Part shown: positions 7,875 to 16,403 of the stretch, one piece after another
How positions within the stretch are numbered: position 1 is the first letter of the stretch
How the letters are laid out: every line of letters begins with the position of its first letter
Source: Paractinoplanes brasiliensis
GTDB lineage: Bacteria > Actinomycetota > Actinomycetes > Mycobacteriales > Micromonosporaceae
Reading direction: 5' to 3'
Assembly (NCBI RefSeq): GCF_004362215.1
Contig: NZ_SNWR01000002.1
Span: 1,178,001 to 1,242,000, forward strand
Length of the DNA: 64,000 bases
Translations under genes and position numbers: made by a program
Notes under the pieces: generated by a model
Database searches by the model: none
What the model was told of the DNA's origin: nothing
What the model saw: the letters and a program-made list of their open reading frames with translations, nothing else

Positions 7875-8930
7875 TCAGGCCAGCGCGACGGGGTTCGGCG
7901 ACAGGCTTACCCGTACGGGGGTGCCGGGCGCGAGGGACGGCAAGCGGTCGGTCGCCACCTGAGCCACCACGAGGTGTTCGCCGACCGTCACGGTGACCTT
8001 GCTGATCGGCCCCAGGAAGCTGGTCGTGAGCACCGCGGCGTCGCCCTCAGCATCCGGCGTGACCCGCACGGATTCCGGACGCACGAGGACCGTCACCGGC
8101 CCCGCGGAACCGGAGGCGGAGGTGGAGGCGGAGGTGGAACCGGAGGCGGGCGCGAGCAGCGGCAGGCGCGTGCCCAGGACCTCGACCTCGTTGCCGGTGA
8201 CAACCCCGGGAAGCCGGTTGCTCAGGCCCACGAACTCGGCCACGAACGGCGACGCGGGAGTCAGGTAGATGTCGGCGGGGGCGGCCAGCTGCTCGAGCTT
8301 CCCGGCCCGCATCACGCCGACCCGGTCGGCAACGGCCAGGGCTTCCTCCTGGTCGTGCGTGACGAACAGCGTCGTCGTGCCGACCTCGGTCTGGATGCGG
8401 CGGATCTCGTCGCGCAACTGCACGCGTACCTTGGCGTCGAGCGCCGACAGCGGCTCGTCGAGCAGCAGCACGCTGGGTTCGATGGCCAGCGCGCGGGCCA
8501 GGGCGACCCGCTGCTGCTGCCCGCCGGAGAGCTGGTGGGGGTAGCGGTCGGCGAACTGGCTGATCCCGACGAGCTCCAGCATCTCGCCGGCCCGTTCGGC
8601 GGACCGGGAGCGCCCGCGCAGCGACAAGCCGAACGACACGTTCGCGAGGGCGGTCAGGTGCGGGAAGAGACTGTACGCCTGGAAGACCATGCCCATGTCG
8701 CGACGGTTCGCGGGCAGCCCCGTCACGTCCTTGCCGCCGACGAGCACGTGCCCGCTGTCGGCGTCCTCCAGGCCGGCCAGCACCCGCAACGCCGTGGTCT
8801 TGCCGCAGCCGGACGGGCCGAGCAGGGCCACGAACTCGCCCGGTTCGATGGCCAGGTCGAGGTTGTCGAGGGCGTGCACGGCGCCGAACGTGCGGCGCAG
8901 CTCTCGCAGTTGTACGGCGACGCCGGTCAT
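7875..8930 (-). CDS. ABC transporter ATP-binding protein (iron/polyamine/thiamine-type importer)
   Basis: 351 residues from the ATG at 8930. Walker A GPSGCGKTT is near residue 39, the signature LSGGQQQR near residue 134, and Walker B VLLLDEPLSALD follows, then the H-loop VTHDQEEAL. A C-terminal TOBE-like domain (about 235-350) is typical of the PotA/FbpC/PhnT group. A low-complexity SGSTSASTSASGSAG segment sits between two strands of that domain, encoded by imprecise 6-12 base repeats near 8110-8150. Its start overlaps the end of the second permease by four bases. It powers import through the two permeases at 8927-10584. Confidence 0.92.
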   Translation of the reverse strand: MTGVAVQLRELRRTFGAVHALDNLDLAIEPGEFVALLGPSGCGKTTALRVLAGLEDADSGHVLVGGKDVTGLPANRRDMGMVFQAYSLFPHLTALANVSFGLSLRGRSRSAERAGEMLELVGISQFADRYPHQLSGGQQQRVALARALAIEPSVLLLDEPLSALDAKVRVQLRDEIRRIQTEVGTTTLFVTHDQEEALAVADRVGVMRAGKLEQLAAPADIYLTPASPFVAEFVGLSNRLPGVVTGNEVEVLGTRLPLLAPASGSTSASTSASGSAGPVTVLVRPESVRVTPDAEGDAAVLTTSFLGPISKVTVTVGEHLVVAQVATDRLPSLAPGTPVRVSLSPNPVALA

Positions 8931-9721
8931 GGGGTGGGCTCCTTGGCTTTTCGGAGGCGTCCGCCCAGCAGGGACAGAAGCAGCAGCAGGACGAAGGCGA
9001 GCAGCAGCGCGATCAGCGAGACGGCAACCGACATGGTCGCGCTGCTCTTGCCCAGCAAGTTGATCGCGACCTGGAGGTTGGTGCGGTTCAGCAGCGACGC
9101 GATGGTGAACTCGCCGAGCACCAGCGCCACGGTCAGGAACGCCGCGGACAGCACCGCCGAGCGGATGTTGGGCAGCACGACCCGCCACATCACCGTGCCC
9201 CAGCCGGCGCCCAGCGACCGGGCCGCCTCGGCGAGCGTCCGCACGTCGATCGCCGACAGGCCCACGTCGACGGCGCGATAGGCGAAGGGAAGGACCAGGA
9301 CCGTGTACGCGAACACGAGCGTCAGCGACGAGCCGCCGAGGAAGTAGGTGACCCAGGCGTAGACCGGCGCGAGCCCGACGACCAGCACGATGGCCGGGAT
9401 CGTCAGCGGCAGCAGGCAGATGAACTCGATCAGCCGCCGCAGCCGGGGCAGCCGCAACCGCACCCAGACGGCGGTCGGCACGAGCAGCAGCAGCATCAGC
9501 ACGGCGGTGAACGCGGCCTGCAGCAGCGAGTTGACGATGCCCTCGGCCAGCGCCGGATAGCGTTCGCGGAGGGCGGGCCAGTCCACCAGCAACGGCCAGG
9601 TCTCCGGGTCGCGGGTGGAGAACTCGATCATCGCGACGAACGGGAGCACGAAGAAGACCCCGAGCGCGAGCAGCACGGCCCAGCGGAACACGCGCTGCCG
9701 GCGGGCGCGGCGTGCGATCAC
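8927..9721 (-). CDS. ABC transporter permease (second subunit)
   Basis: 264 residues from a GTG at 9721, which overlaps the stop of the first permease (GTGA). Six hydrophobic helices are visible, starting with FRWAVLLALGVFFVLPFVAM. The permease EAA loop is EAARSLGAGWGTVMWRVVLP. It belongs to the binding-protein-dependent permeases of the PotC/PhnV type and pairs with the permease at 9718-10584 and the ATPase at 7875-8930. Overlapping starts and stops show strict co-translation. Confidence 0.9.
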   Translation of the reverse strand: MIARRARRQRVFRWAVLLALGVFFVLPFVAMIEFSTRDPETWPLLVDWPALRERYPALAEGIVNSLLQAAFTAVLMLLLLVPTAVWVRLRLPRLRRLIEFICLLPLTIPAIVLVVGLAPVYAWVTYFLGGSSLTLVFAYTVLVLPFAYRAVDVGLSAIDVRTLAEAARSLGAGWGTVMWRVVLPNIRSAVLSAAFLTVALVLGEFTIASLLNRTNLQVAINLLGKSSATMSVAVSLIALLLAFVLLLLLSLLGGRLRKAKEPTP

Positions 9722-10584
9722 CCCAGCCACTTCGACGTCCTTCGCTGCAGCAGGGCGTAGAGGGTCATCACGAGGGCCACGACGACGACCATGCCCAGCG
9801 CCATCGCCTTGCCCAGGTTCTGCTGGCCGAGCACCACCTCGCTGGTCAGGGCGCCGCGGATCTGCAACGGCACGAGCGGGCTGCCCTGGCTGACCAGTGC
9901 GGCCGCGGTCGCGTACGCGGAAAAGGCGTTGGCGAAAAGCAGCAGGGTGGAACCGAGGAATGCGGGTGCGAGCAGCGGGCCGGCCACCCTGGTCCAGTAC
10001 TGCCAGGTGGTGCCGCCGAGGTTCTCGGTCGCCTCCCGCCACTGGGGACGGAGGCCGTCGAGGGCGGGCAGGAACACGATGACCATGAGCGGGATCTGGA
10101 AGTACGTGTAGATCAGCGTGAGGCCGGGCAGCTCGAACAGCCACACCCCGTTCTCGTACAGGTTGAAACCGAACGTGTCCTGCAGCCACACGGTGACGAA
10201 ACCGGACAGTCCGATCGTGGCGAGGAACGCGAAGGCGAGCGTGACGCCGCCGAACTGGGCCAGCACACCGGCCGCCGCGGTCACCGTACGGCGCAGCACC
10301 CCGCCCGGTTTCGCGGTCGTCAAGGCGTACGCCAGAAGCGCCCCCAGGACCGCGCCGATCAGCGCGCTCATTGCCGAGAGCGCGATGCTGCGGCCGAACG
10401 CGTCCAGGATGACCTCGTTGCCGAGCGCCTTGACGCTGTCCAGTGAGACGCCGCCGTCGTTGCCCGCGAACGCGCCGATCACGACCACCAACGTGGGGAT
10501 GAGCAGGAAGACCGTCACGTACGCGAAGAAGGGCAGCGTGGGAAGCAGGGAGGTGACGCCCCGCAGGCGCGACCGGGGGGTCAC
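9718..10584 (-). CDS. ABC transporter permease (first subunit)
   Basis: About 288 residues from GTG 10584, the start nearest the first helix (LLPTLPFFAYVTVFLLIPTL). A TTG at 10617 that overlaps the binding-protein gene is an alternative. Six membrane segments are present, and the EAA loop reads EATENLGGTTWQYWTRVAGP, so the subunit is a PotB/PhnU-type partner of the following permease. It lies directly behind the substrate-binding protein gene. The frame continues open upstream inside that gene, but there it is a shadow. The start is uncertain; the function is not. Confidence 0.88.
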   Translation of the reverse strand: MTPRSRLRGVTSLLPTLPFFAYVTVFLLIPTLVVVIGAFAGNDGGVSLDSVKALGNEVILDAFGRSIALSAMSALIGAVLGALLAYALTTAKPGGVLRRTVTAAAGVLAQFGGVTLAFAFLATIGLSGFVTVWLQDTFGFNLYENGVWLFELPGLTLIYTYFQIPLMVIVFLPALDGLRPQWREATENLGGTTWQYWTRVAGPLLAPAFLGSTLLLFANAFSAYATAAALVSQGSPLVPLQIRGALTSEVVLGQQNLGKAMALGMVVVVALVMTLYALLQRRTSKWLG

Positions 10585-10609
10585 GCTCCGCGGGGCGCCG
10601 GCGGCTGCC

Positions 10610-11728
10610 TCAGCCAACGGTCTTCGTCCAGTTCGCCGACAGGTACTCCTTGGCCTTGGTGTTCTGCTCCTCGGTGGGGATGACCGGATCACCGGAGACC
10701 TTGGGCAGGGCCTCCAACGCGGCCTTGTCGATCGTGCCGGCCTTCTCCATGGCCTCGGCCCGCACCGGCCGGGCGCCACCCTTGAGCCACAGGTTCTGGC
10801 CCTCGTCGGAATAGAGGAACTCCTGCCACAGACGCGCGGCGGCCGGGTGCGGGGCGTCCTTGTTGATCGCCTGTACGTAGTACGAGCCGAGCACGGCGCC
10901 CTGGGGAACGAACGTCTTCCAGGTCGCGAGCTTGGTGGCCTCGGATGCGTTCAGGTAGTCCCAGTCGAAGACCACTGGGGTCTGACCGCTCTGGATGGTG
11001 GTCGAGCTCGGGTCGACCGGGAGCAGGTTCCCGGCCTTCTTGAGCTGCCCGAAGAAGTCGACGCCGGGCTTGATGTCCTCGGCGCTGCCGCCCTTGGCGA
11101 TCGCGGCCATCTGTACGCCGCCGAACGCCGCGCCGGCCTGGGTCGGGTCGCCGTTGAGCGCCACCTTGCCCTTGTATTCCGGTTTGAGCAGGTCGTCGAG
11201 GCTGGCCGGAGCCGGGACCTTGGCGCTGTCGTACCCGATCGACATGTAGCCGCCGTAGTCGTTGACCCACGCGCCGTTGGGGTCCTTCAGGTTGTCGGGC
11301 ACCTCGGCGAACTTCTCGGTCTTGTACGGCGCGAACATGGCGACGTTGGCGGTCGCCACGGTGGCGCCGAGGTCGAACACGTCGGGGGCGCCGCCCTGCC
11401 CCTTGAGCTGGTTGGCCGCGTTGATCTCGTCCTGGCTGGACCCGTCGGGCTGGGCCGAGTTCACCTTGATGCCGTACTTGTCGCCGAACGTCTTGATGAT
11501 CTCGCCGTAGTTGGCCCAGTTCGGCGGCAACGCGATGACGTTGAGCTCGCCCTCGGCCTTGGCCGCCTCGACCAGCTTGTCCAGCCCGCCCAGGTCGGCC
11601 GCGCTGGTCGCGCTCGCCGCGCCGGAACCGGACGACTCCGACTCCTTCTCGGGCGGCGAGCAGGCCGCCGACGCGGCTATGGTGGTGGCCGCCACAGCGA
11701 CGGCGATCGTACGGGTAAGAATGCGCAC
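10610..11728 (-). CDS. ABC transporter substrate-binding lipoprotein
   Basis: 372 residues from the GTG at 11728, placed 6 bases after AGGGAGGA. The signal peptide ends in a lipobox ASAAC with the lipidated Cys at residue 23, then a Ser/Gly linker. The body is a periplasmic-binding-protein class II fold of the Fe3+/polyamine/thiamine group (WANYGEIIKTFGDKYGIKV; VVFDWDYLNASEA). Substrate cannot be assigned with confidence; 2-aminoethylphosphonate, polyamine or ferric siderophore-free iron are options. It heads the operon binding protein - permease - permease - ATPase. No riboswitch or clear metal box is seen in the 150 bases upstream. Confidence 0.9.
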   Translation of the reverse strand: MRILTRTIAVAVAATTIAASAACSPPEKESESSGSGAASATSAADLGGLDKLVEAAKAEGELNVIALPPNWANYGEIIKTFGDKYGIKVNSAQPDGSSQDEINAANQLKGQGGAPDVFDLGATVATANVAMFAPYKTEKFAEVPDNLKDPNGAWVNDYGGYMSIGYDSAKVPAPASLDDLLKPEYKGKVALNGDPTQAGAAFGGVQMAAIAKGGSAEDIKPGVDFFGQLKKAGNLLPVDPSSTTIQSGQTPVVFDWDYLNASEATKLATWKTFVPQGAVLGSYYVQAINKDAPHPAAARLWQEFLYSDEGQNLWLKGGARPVRAEAMEKAGTIDKAALEALPKVSGDPVIPTEEQNTKAKEYLSANWTKTVG

Positions 11729-12236
11729 CGTGTTCCTCCCTCTGCGCGCACCGGACCGGCACACGCTGGGTGATCATGAAAGTGCTTGCTTGACAGCAGG
11801 CGACCAGAACACGTCGGCAAGGCGACAGTTCCGCGTTGATCCCCGTCAAGCCGATGCCGTGATCGTATAGCCGAACATGATCGATGCATATGGTTGGCCG
11901 ATGGCCCACGCGCATATCGTTTTCGCCCACCCGGCCACTGCCGGTTTCACCCGGGAGGTGCTGCCCCTGATCAACCGGTGGGCAGGTCGAGCCCGGCGAA
12001 CGGCGCGGCGGGACATGTTCGAGGAGACCGGGGTCGATGCCGGTCTCCTCGAACCTGCCGAGCGGCCTGCCCCGGCCGCTGCAACGACATGCCCGCGCGG
12101 CCGGCTGACCCGGCGAACCGGGCCGCGAGTCAGCCGACCGCCAAGCCGCAGGTGACCTGTCTTCCCGGTAATCGCCGGGTGCGCAACCGTGCCCCGTACG
12201 GGCGGGAGATTACTGGCGGAAGACGGATGGCTCGGG
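11729..12236. other. 508-base region with a Nudix-gene remnant
   Basis: No complete gene is supported. The plus strand at about 11983-12055 reads as a damaged Nudix box: a GQVEPGE-like part in one frame and then ARRDMFEETGVDAGLLE in another. It closely resembles the intact Nudix hydrolase at 4904-5413. The upstream segment (MAHAHIVFAHPATAGFTREV in one frame) may be part of the same or another lost gene. The 5' part also serves as the upstream region of the binding-protein gene. Confidence 0.55.
11983..12055 (+). pseudogene. Nudix box fragment
   Basis: The bases encode the RE-x-x-EE-x-G core (RRDMFEETGV) of a Nudix motif, but the Gly/Glu start of the box is in a different frame, and there is neither a full N-terminal strand nor a C-terminal half. 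It is best explained as the remnant of a duplicated or deleted Nudix gene. Confidence 0.5.
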
Positions 12237-12620
12237 TCAGCGGCAGCGGCTCACGTTGTGCTTCTCGCCGTTGGAGACATGCAGCGTGCCGACGATGCAC
12301 GCGGGCGGGTTGGTGTTGTTCCAGGCGAACGAGTACATGTTGGTCGCGCCGGCCACGAACCAGCCGTTGTCCCAGTGGGTCAGGTTGCCGAGGTTCGCGC
12401 GGTAGCTGAACCGGACGGTCACCGGGTTGCCGGCCCGCTTCCAGTACCACATGTTGACGCCGGTGTTCCCGTTGATCTGCTGGATGCAGATCTCGTTGCC
12501 GGCCGTGCCGACCGGGTTGCACGGATACGGACTGGCCTGCGCCGGCGTGGCCAGACCGACCACGGCCGCAGCCGTGGCGATCGCCGGCACGGCCACCGTA
12601 CGTGTGAAGGAAGGACGCAT
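12237..12620 (-). CDS. Small secreted protein of unknown function
   Basis: 127 residues with a clear signal peptide (RTVAVPAIATAAAVVGLATPAQA, cleaved near residue 29). The mature part is ~98 residues, rich in Asn, Trp and aromatic residues, with four Cys (PYPCNPVG, NEICIQQ, PPACIVG, SRCR) that could form two disulfides. That composition is common in small actinomycete exoproteins and inhibitors. I recognise no family. It stands alone between the ABC operon and the DUF2087 regulator and should be exported by Sec. Confidence 0.75.
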   Translation of the reverse strand: MRPSFTRTVAVPAIATAAAVVGLATPAQASPYPCNPVGTAGNEICIQQINGNTGVNMWYWKRAGNPVTVRFSYRANLGNLTHWDNGWFVAGATNMYSFAWNNTNPPACIVGTLHVSNGEKHNVSRCR

Positions 12621-12792
12621 CGGTAACTCACCCCCATTGATGTGTGGATGACCCGACGCTATTGACGCGGCCGGCCGACGCCGACCATCCCGGACGAATC
12701 CGGACGGGGGCCGGTGACAGCGCAGCGTGGGAGAGCACGCGTGACCGTCGAACCCGGTAGTGGACGGAGCTGCGGGCCGACGCCGTCAAGGG

Positions 12793-13365
12793 TCAGGACG
12801 GGGACGTCTGTTGCGGCACGCGCCGGCCCATCCCGTACGTGGACCCGGACTGGTCCCTTTCCAGCCAGCCCGTCTCGACCAGCATGCGGCGGGCCGCGGC
12901 CACGTCGTCGGTCACCTCGGACAGGCGGCGGTTGATCTCCGCTTCGGTGTGCAGGCCCTCGAGCGCCAGGAAGCGGGACAGCAACTCGCCCAGCAGCGTG
13001 TAGCGCTCGCTCAAAGTGGGCGGCATCGAGGTGAGCCGCCCGTGGGTGAAGTTGGCCCGCAGCTGGGGATAGTCGGCCAGGTAGGAAGCGATCGGCTGGG
13101 AGCGGTCGATGGCTTGGGCGGCCTCGCGCAGTTCGCCCGGCGAGGCGCGATAGACGCCGTTGCCCGTGCCGGTGGCGAGGGAGGCCCCGACCAGGCGGGC
13201 CAAGGTCTCGCCGGCGGTCTGCACGGGCACGTCGAGGATGTAGGCCAGCTCGGCGATCGTGGCGCCTTCCTGGCCGCGCTGCACCAGTTCCGCGTACGCC
13301 CGCAACCGCAGCGGGATGGCGAGCTGGGACAAAATCTCGGCGGCGCGGGCGGCTTCGGCAGACAT
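12793..13365 (-). CDS. HTH regulator with C-terminal DUF2087
   Basis: 190 residues. The N-terminal half is a winged helix of ArsR/PadR type (IPLRLRAYAELVQRGQEG, then IAELAYILDVPVQTAGETLA), and the C-terminal ~70 residues match DUF2087 (SRFLALEGLHTEAEINRRLS, RRMLVETGWLERDQSGSTYG). Proteins with this pairing are transcription regulators of unknown ligand. It lies 42 bases upstream of, and in the same direction as, the convergent end of the cellulase gene, but nothing shows that it regulates cellulase. There is no membrane or metal motif. Confidence 0.85.
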   Translation of the reverse strand: MSAEAARAAEILSQLAIPLRLRAYAELVQRGQEGATIAELAYILDVPVQTAGETLARLVGASLATGTGNGVYRASPGELREAAQAIDRSQPIASYLADYPQLRANFTHGRLTSMPPTLSERYTLLGELLSRFLALEGLHTEAEINRRLSEVTDDVAAARRMLVETGWLERDQSGSTYGMGRRVPQQTSPS

Positions 13366-13407
13366 CCCGTCAACCTAGGCTCACCCGCGCCGCCGAAGCG
13401 ACCCGTT

Positions 13408-15624
13408 TTACAGGGCCGCCACGTAAGCCGCGATCCACGCCAGCGGCGCGTTCCAGTTGATCGTCAGCTCGTTGGTCGACCAGGACTGAATGTCGTCGAT
13501 GTAGCAGAACTGCCCGACGCAGCCGGTCAGCTTGCTCTGCGCGTACGGGTCCTGGATCGAGGTGTTGGCGCCGCCGGCGAGGGTGCCGACCGGCGGGTTG
13601 GGCAGGGCCGGGTCGAGCTGCTTGGCGTACCAGCGGCTGTGCTGGTTCTGCGAGCTGACCTCGCCGTACCCGGTCACGTACGAGATGTTGAGCGCGTTAC
13701 GGCCCAGGATGTAGTCGAGCCCGGTCAGCACGCCGTCACGGTACTTGTCCTTGCCGCTCAGCTCGTGCGCTGCCGCGATGACGACCATGTTGTTGAGGAT
13801 GATGCTGTTCGAGCCCCAGTCCCACGAGTTGTTCGGGGGCGCGTACGGAACCCCGTACGGGTGCTGCCGCTGAATGGCCAGGTACTTCTCGGCGCCCGCG
13901 ATCACCGAGGCCTTGACCTTGTCCAGGCCGGGCAGACGGTTCGGCACCAGCGCCAGGTCCAGGCGGCCGGCCGCGGCCGTGTTCCCCCAGTCGAAGGCGC
14001 CGGCGCCGAACACGTCGGCGGTGTGCTCGGGCGACGAGAGCACGTCCGCGGAGTACTGCTTCTCCCCCGTGGTGAGGAACAGCTCGGCGGCCGCCCAGTA
14101 GAAGTCGTCGGAAACCTTGGCGTCGTTGTAGGCGCCGCCTCCCACGCCGTCGGACTCGGGCGCGAGCAGGGCCGGGTTGGCCTTGGCTGCGGCGTACGCG
14201 GTGCGGGCTGCGGCGAGCGCCTCCTGCGCGAACGCACGGTCGTACTTCTTGTAGATGCGGGCGGCCTGCGCGGCGGTGGCCGCGAGGTTGAGCGTGGCCG
14301 CGGTCGACACCGGGTGCAGCTCACGCGGTTGCGGGTCGAGGTGCGGCAGCAGCGGCAACCCGGTCCAGTTCTGGTCGTGCATCTTGTGGTGCGCCATGCC
14401 CGCGTACGGCTGTCCCGCCGGGACCTGCATCTTCAGCAGGAAGTCGAGCTCCCAGCGCACCTCGTTGAGCAGGTCGGGGGTGCCGTTGCCGCTCTCCGGG
14501 ATGTTCAGCCCGACCTTGCGCAGGCCCGGGGTCCGCTCGTACGCGTTGAGCAGCTCCCACACCGAGATGCCGCCGTTGACGACGTACTTGCCGTGGTCGC
14601 CCGCGTCGTACCAGCCGCCGCGCACGTCCAGGCGGTAGTCGCACACGCCGGCCTGGCACGGCACGTCCCCGTCGCCCTGGTTGGGCGCGACGTCGACATG
14701 ACCGGCCGGGCGGCCGTAGCCGGGGCGCAAGGCCTCGTCGATCGCGATCCCGCTGCGCTGGGTGTAGTAGAACTTCAAGGCGTCGGTGCGCAGTTTCGTG
14801 TACACGTCGGCGCTGATGTCGAAGGGCCGGCTGGTCTCGCCGTCGGCCGTCAGGGTGTATCCGGCGCCCTGCTTCTTGACGCTGCTGAAGTCGATCGTGT
14901 GGACGTTCTGCCCGCTGGAGACGTCAACCCCGCGCGGCTTGGTGCGCCCCTGGGCTACGGTCCTGCCGTTCTTGTCGGCAAGCTTCCACGGCTGCGCGTC
15001 CGTTTTGTCAGTGACGACCGTGGCGGCCTTGGGTCCCTGGGGCAGGTAGGCGACCTGGTTGACGCGGACCCGCGGCCCGGTGTCGGGCTCGTAGACCTCG
15101 GGTGGCACCCCGCCGACGAGCGACACGTTGTCCACGCAGAACCTCCACGGATCCGGGCTGCCGCCGACCTGGAACGCGACCTGCGCCTGCGCCGTGGTGG
15201 TGCTCGCGGTGAACGTCCACTCGTAGTGCTGCGTGTCCCCCAGCACCGGCGACTGCTCGAAGTACGTGTCGTACGGGTCGACCGCCAGCCCGACCACCGC
15301 GCGCGCGGACCGGGCCGCGCTGCCACTGGCGTCGAACGAGAACCGGTAGTTCTCCCCCGCGACCAGGTCGATGTCGTTCTGCCCGACGATCGCGTCCCAC
15401 TTGTTCGCGGTGCCGCCCGGCACGTCGACACACGCCCGCCCGTCGTCCAGCGCGAGCGTCATGCCCCCGTTGGCCCAGAACGGGTCAGTGCCGTTGTCGA
15501 AGCCGCCGTTGACGATCTGTTCCACCTCGGCCGCACTGGCCGGCCCCGGCACAGCCAGCCCTGTGCCGACAAGTATTGCCGCCCCGATCACGGCCACGTT
15601 CCGGGAGCGCTCCCATAGAGACAT
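13408..15624 (-). CDS. Secreted GH9 cellulase with CBM4/9-type and Ig-like domains
   Basis: 738 residues from ATG 15624. A signal peptide (VAVIGAAILVGTGLAVPGPASA) is followed by a CBM4/9-like module (about 34-165, starting EQIVNGGFDNGTDPFWANGG), a cellulase N-terminal Ig-like domain (about 178-265) and a GH9 (alpha/alpha)6 domain to the end. The catalytic Asp region GGWYDAGDHGKYV is near residue 340, and the acid Glu is in WSTNELTINWN near residue 722. It hydrolyses beta-1,4-glucan outside the cell as an endo- or processive endoglucanase. Two CebR/CelR-like operators flank the promoter, one inside codons 4-8, so induction by cellobiose is likely. Confidence 0.95.
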   Translation of the reverse strand: MSLWERSRNVAVIGAAILVGTGLAVPGPASAAEVEQIVNGGFDNGTDPFWANGGMTLALDDGRACVDVPGGTANKWDAIVGQNDIDLVAGENYRFSFDASGSAARSARAVVGLAVDPYDTYFEQSPVLGDTQHYEWTFTASTTTAQAQVAFQVGGSPDPWRFCVDNVSLVGGVPPEVYEPDTGPRVRVNQVAYLPQGPKAATVVTDKTDAQPWKLADKNGRTVAQGRTKPRGVDVSSGQNVHTIDFSSVKKQGAGYTLTADGETSRPFDISADVYTKLRTDALKFYYTQRSGIAIDEALRPGYGRPAGHVDVAPNQGDGDVPCQAGVCDYRLDVRGGWYDAGDHGKYVVNGGISVWELLNAYERTPGLRKVGLNIPESGNGTPDLLNEVRWELDFLLKMQVPAGQPYAGMAHHKMHDQNWTGLPLLPHLDPQPRELHPVSTAATLNLAATAAQAARIYKKYDRAFAQEALAAARTAYAAAKANPALLAPESDGVGGGAYNDAKVSDDFYWAAAELFLTTGEKQYSADVLSSPEHTADVFGAGAFDWGNTAAAGRLDLALVPNRLPGLDKVKASVIAGAEKYLAIQRQHPYGVPYAPPNNSWDWGSNSIILNNMVVIAAAHELSGKDKYRDGVLTGLDYILGRNALNISYVTGYGEVSSQNQHSRWYAKQLDPALPNPPVGTLAGGANTSIQDPYAQSKLTGCVGQFCYIDDIQSWSTNELTINWNAPLAWIAAYVAAL
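15602..15615. promoter_or_regulatory. CebR/CelR-like operator inside the cellulase start
   Basis: CGGGAGCGCTCCCA matches 13 of 14 bases of the TGGGAGCGCTCCCA palindrome bound by the LacI-family cellulose regulators CebR (Streptomyces) and CelR (Thermobifida). It covers codons 4-8 of the GH9 gene. No cebR gene lies in the window. Confidence 0.85.
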
Positions 15625-15630
15625 GGAGAC

Positions 15631-15660
15631 ATATTGATAGCACTGGTGATGCCCTGTCAA
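15631..15660 (-). promoter_or_regulatory. Predicted promoter of the GH9 gene, probably leaderless
   Basis: On the minus strand a consensus -35 TTGACA lies at 15660-15655, and CAATAT lies 18 bases further (15636-15631). A start site about seven bases later falls on the A of the ATG at 15624, suggesting a leaderless message. The -10 match is only moderate. Confidence 0.5.
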
Positions 15661-15714
15661 CGAACTCGAAACAATGCATCCGAGCAACAAGATCAACGAG
15701 CAGCGGTCACGAAC

Positions 15715-15728
15715 TGGAAGCGCTCCCA
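15715..15728. promoter_or_regulatory. Second CebR/CelR-like operator upstream of the cellulase
   Basis: TGGAAGCGCTCCCA differs from the CebR/CelR palindrome at one base. It is centred 113 bases from the operator at 15602-15615, on the far side of the -35 element. The pair could allow looping by a dimer-of-dimers repressor. Confidence 0.8.
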
Positions 15729-15845
15729 GATTGTCGCGGACATCGTCCGCTTCTGCCCCAAGGTCAAGAGCAAGAGCCGGTGTCGCAGCGGGGCGGGGTT
15801 CGCCGCCTCCGAAGACCCGTGGCGGGACAGGTCGACCGGTCCCAG

Positions 15846-15960
15846 AGATCAAAACCAAGAAGCAGATGTCATAGCAGGACGGATTCGCCGCCTCCAAAGG
15901 CACATAGCGGGATAGATCCGCCACTCCCATAGATCAAAACCAAGAAGCAGATGTCGTAGC
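15846..15960. repeat. 85-bp-spaced direct repeats
   Basis: A 30-base sequence starting AGATCAAAACCAAGAAGCAG occurs at 15846-15875 and 15931-15960 with one difference. The ~55 bases between are a decayed version of the bases before the first copy, so the period is 85. It is more A-rich than the surroundings. Confidence 0.85.
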
Positions 15961-16198
15961 GGGGTGGTGGGTGCAGACCGTCGCTCCCGCCGAGGGCCGC
16001 GGCGGGCTTCGCTGGCCGCTGCGCGTCCAGAACGCGAAACCCACCACGGCGACCTGCGTGCGTGGTTGCGCCCGAAGACCAACCCCGACGTGACACCCGG
16101 CCCTCCACACGACCCCAGTGCAGGATGAGCAGAAACGCGGCACCGCCGAATTCCGGCCATCGCCCCGATGCGGACCCCTCTGCGGTCCCACCACGCAG

Positions 16199-16331
16199 GA
16201 CGAGCGATGCCACGCGTGACGAGCTATACCGCGCAGGACCAGCTATGCCCCGCAGGACCAGCTATGCCCCGCAGGACCAGCTATGCCCCGCAGGACCAGC
16301 TATGCCCCGCAGGACCAGCTATGCCCCGCAG
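16199..16331. repeat. 19-bp tandem array
   Basis: Seven units of 19 bases: two decayed units at 16199-16236, then five identical copies of GACCAGCTATGCCCCGCAG at 16237-16331. It lies about 70 bases beyond the stop of the last gene of the Nit1C-like operon. There are no spacers, so it is not a CRISPR. Confidence 0.95.
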
Positions 16332-16403
16332 GACGAGGGGTGCCGCGGACAAGGGTCTGAAGGGCGCCCGGGAACGCGGACGGGAAGGCTCGGCGCTTTC
16401 GTG

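Larger units (their letters stand above)
15729..16403. other. 675-base noncoding region made largely of repeats
   Basis: No supported gene. The left part holds an ~85-bp direct repeat (two copies of AGATCAAAACCAAGAAGCAG plus ATGTC(A/G)TAGC starting at 15846 and 15931). The middle has a gene-free stretch. The right part is a 19-bp tandem array (16199-16331) just before the end of the glycosyltransferase gene. The open frames here on both strands owe their length to the repeats. Confidence 0.75.

Noticed and set aside
12760..15618. A 952-residue plus-strand open frame
   Set aside because: It runs antisense to the DUF2087 regulator and the GH9 cellulase, has no domain signature, and its composition is that of a GC-rich shadow.
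16199..16331. CRISPR-like array
   Set aside because: The 19-bp units are directly adjacent without spacers and no cas gene is near. It is a tandem repeat.
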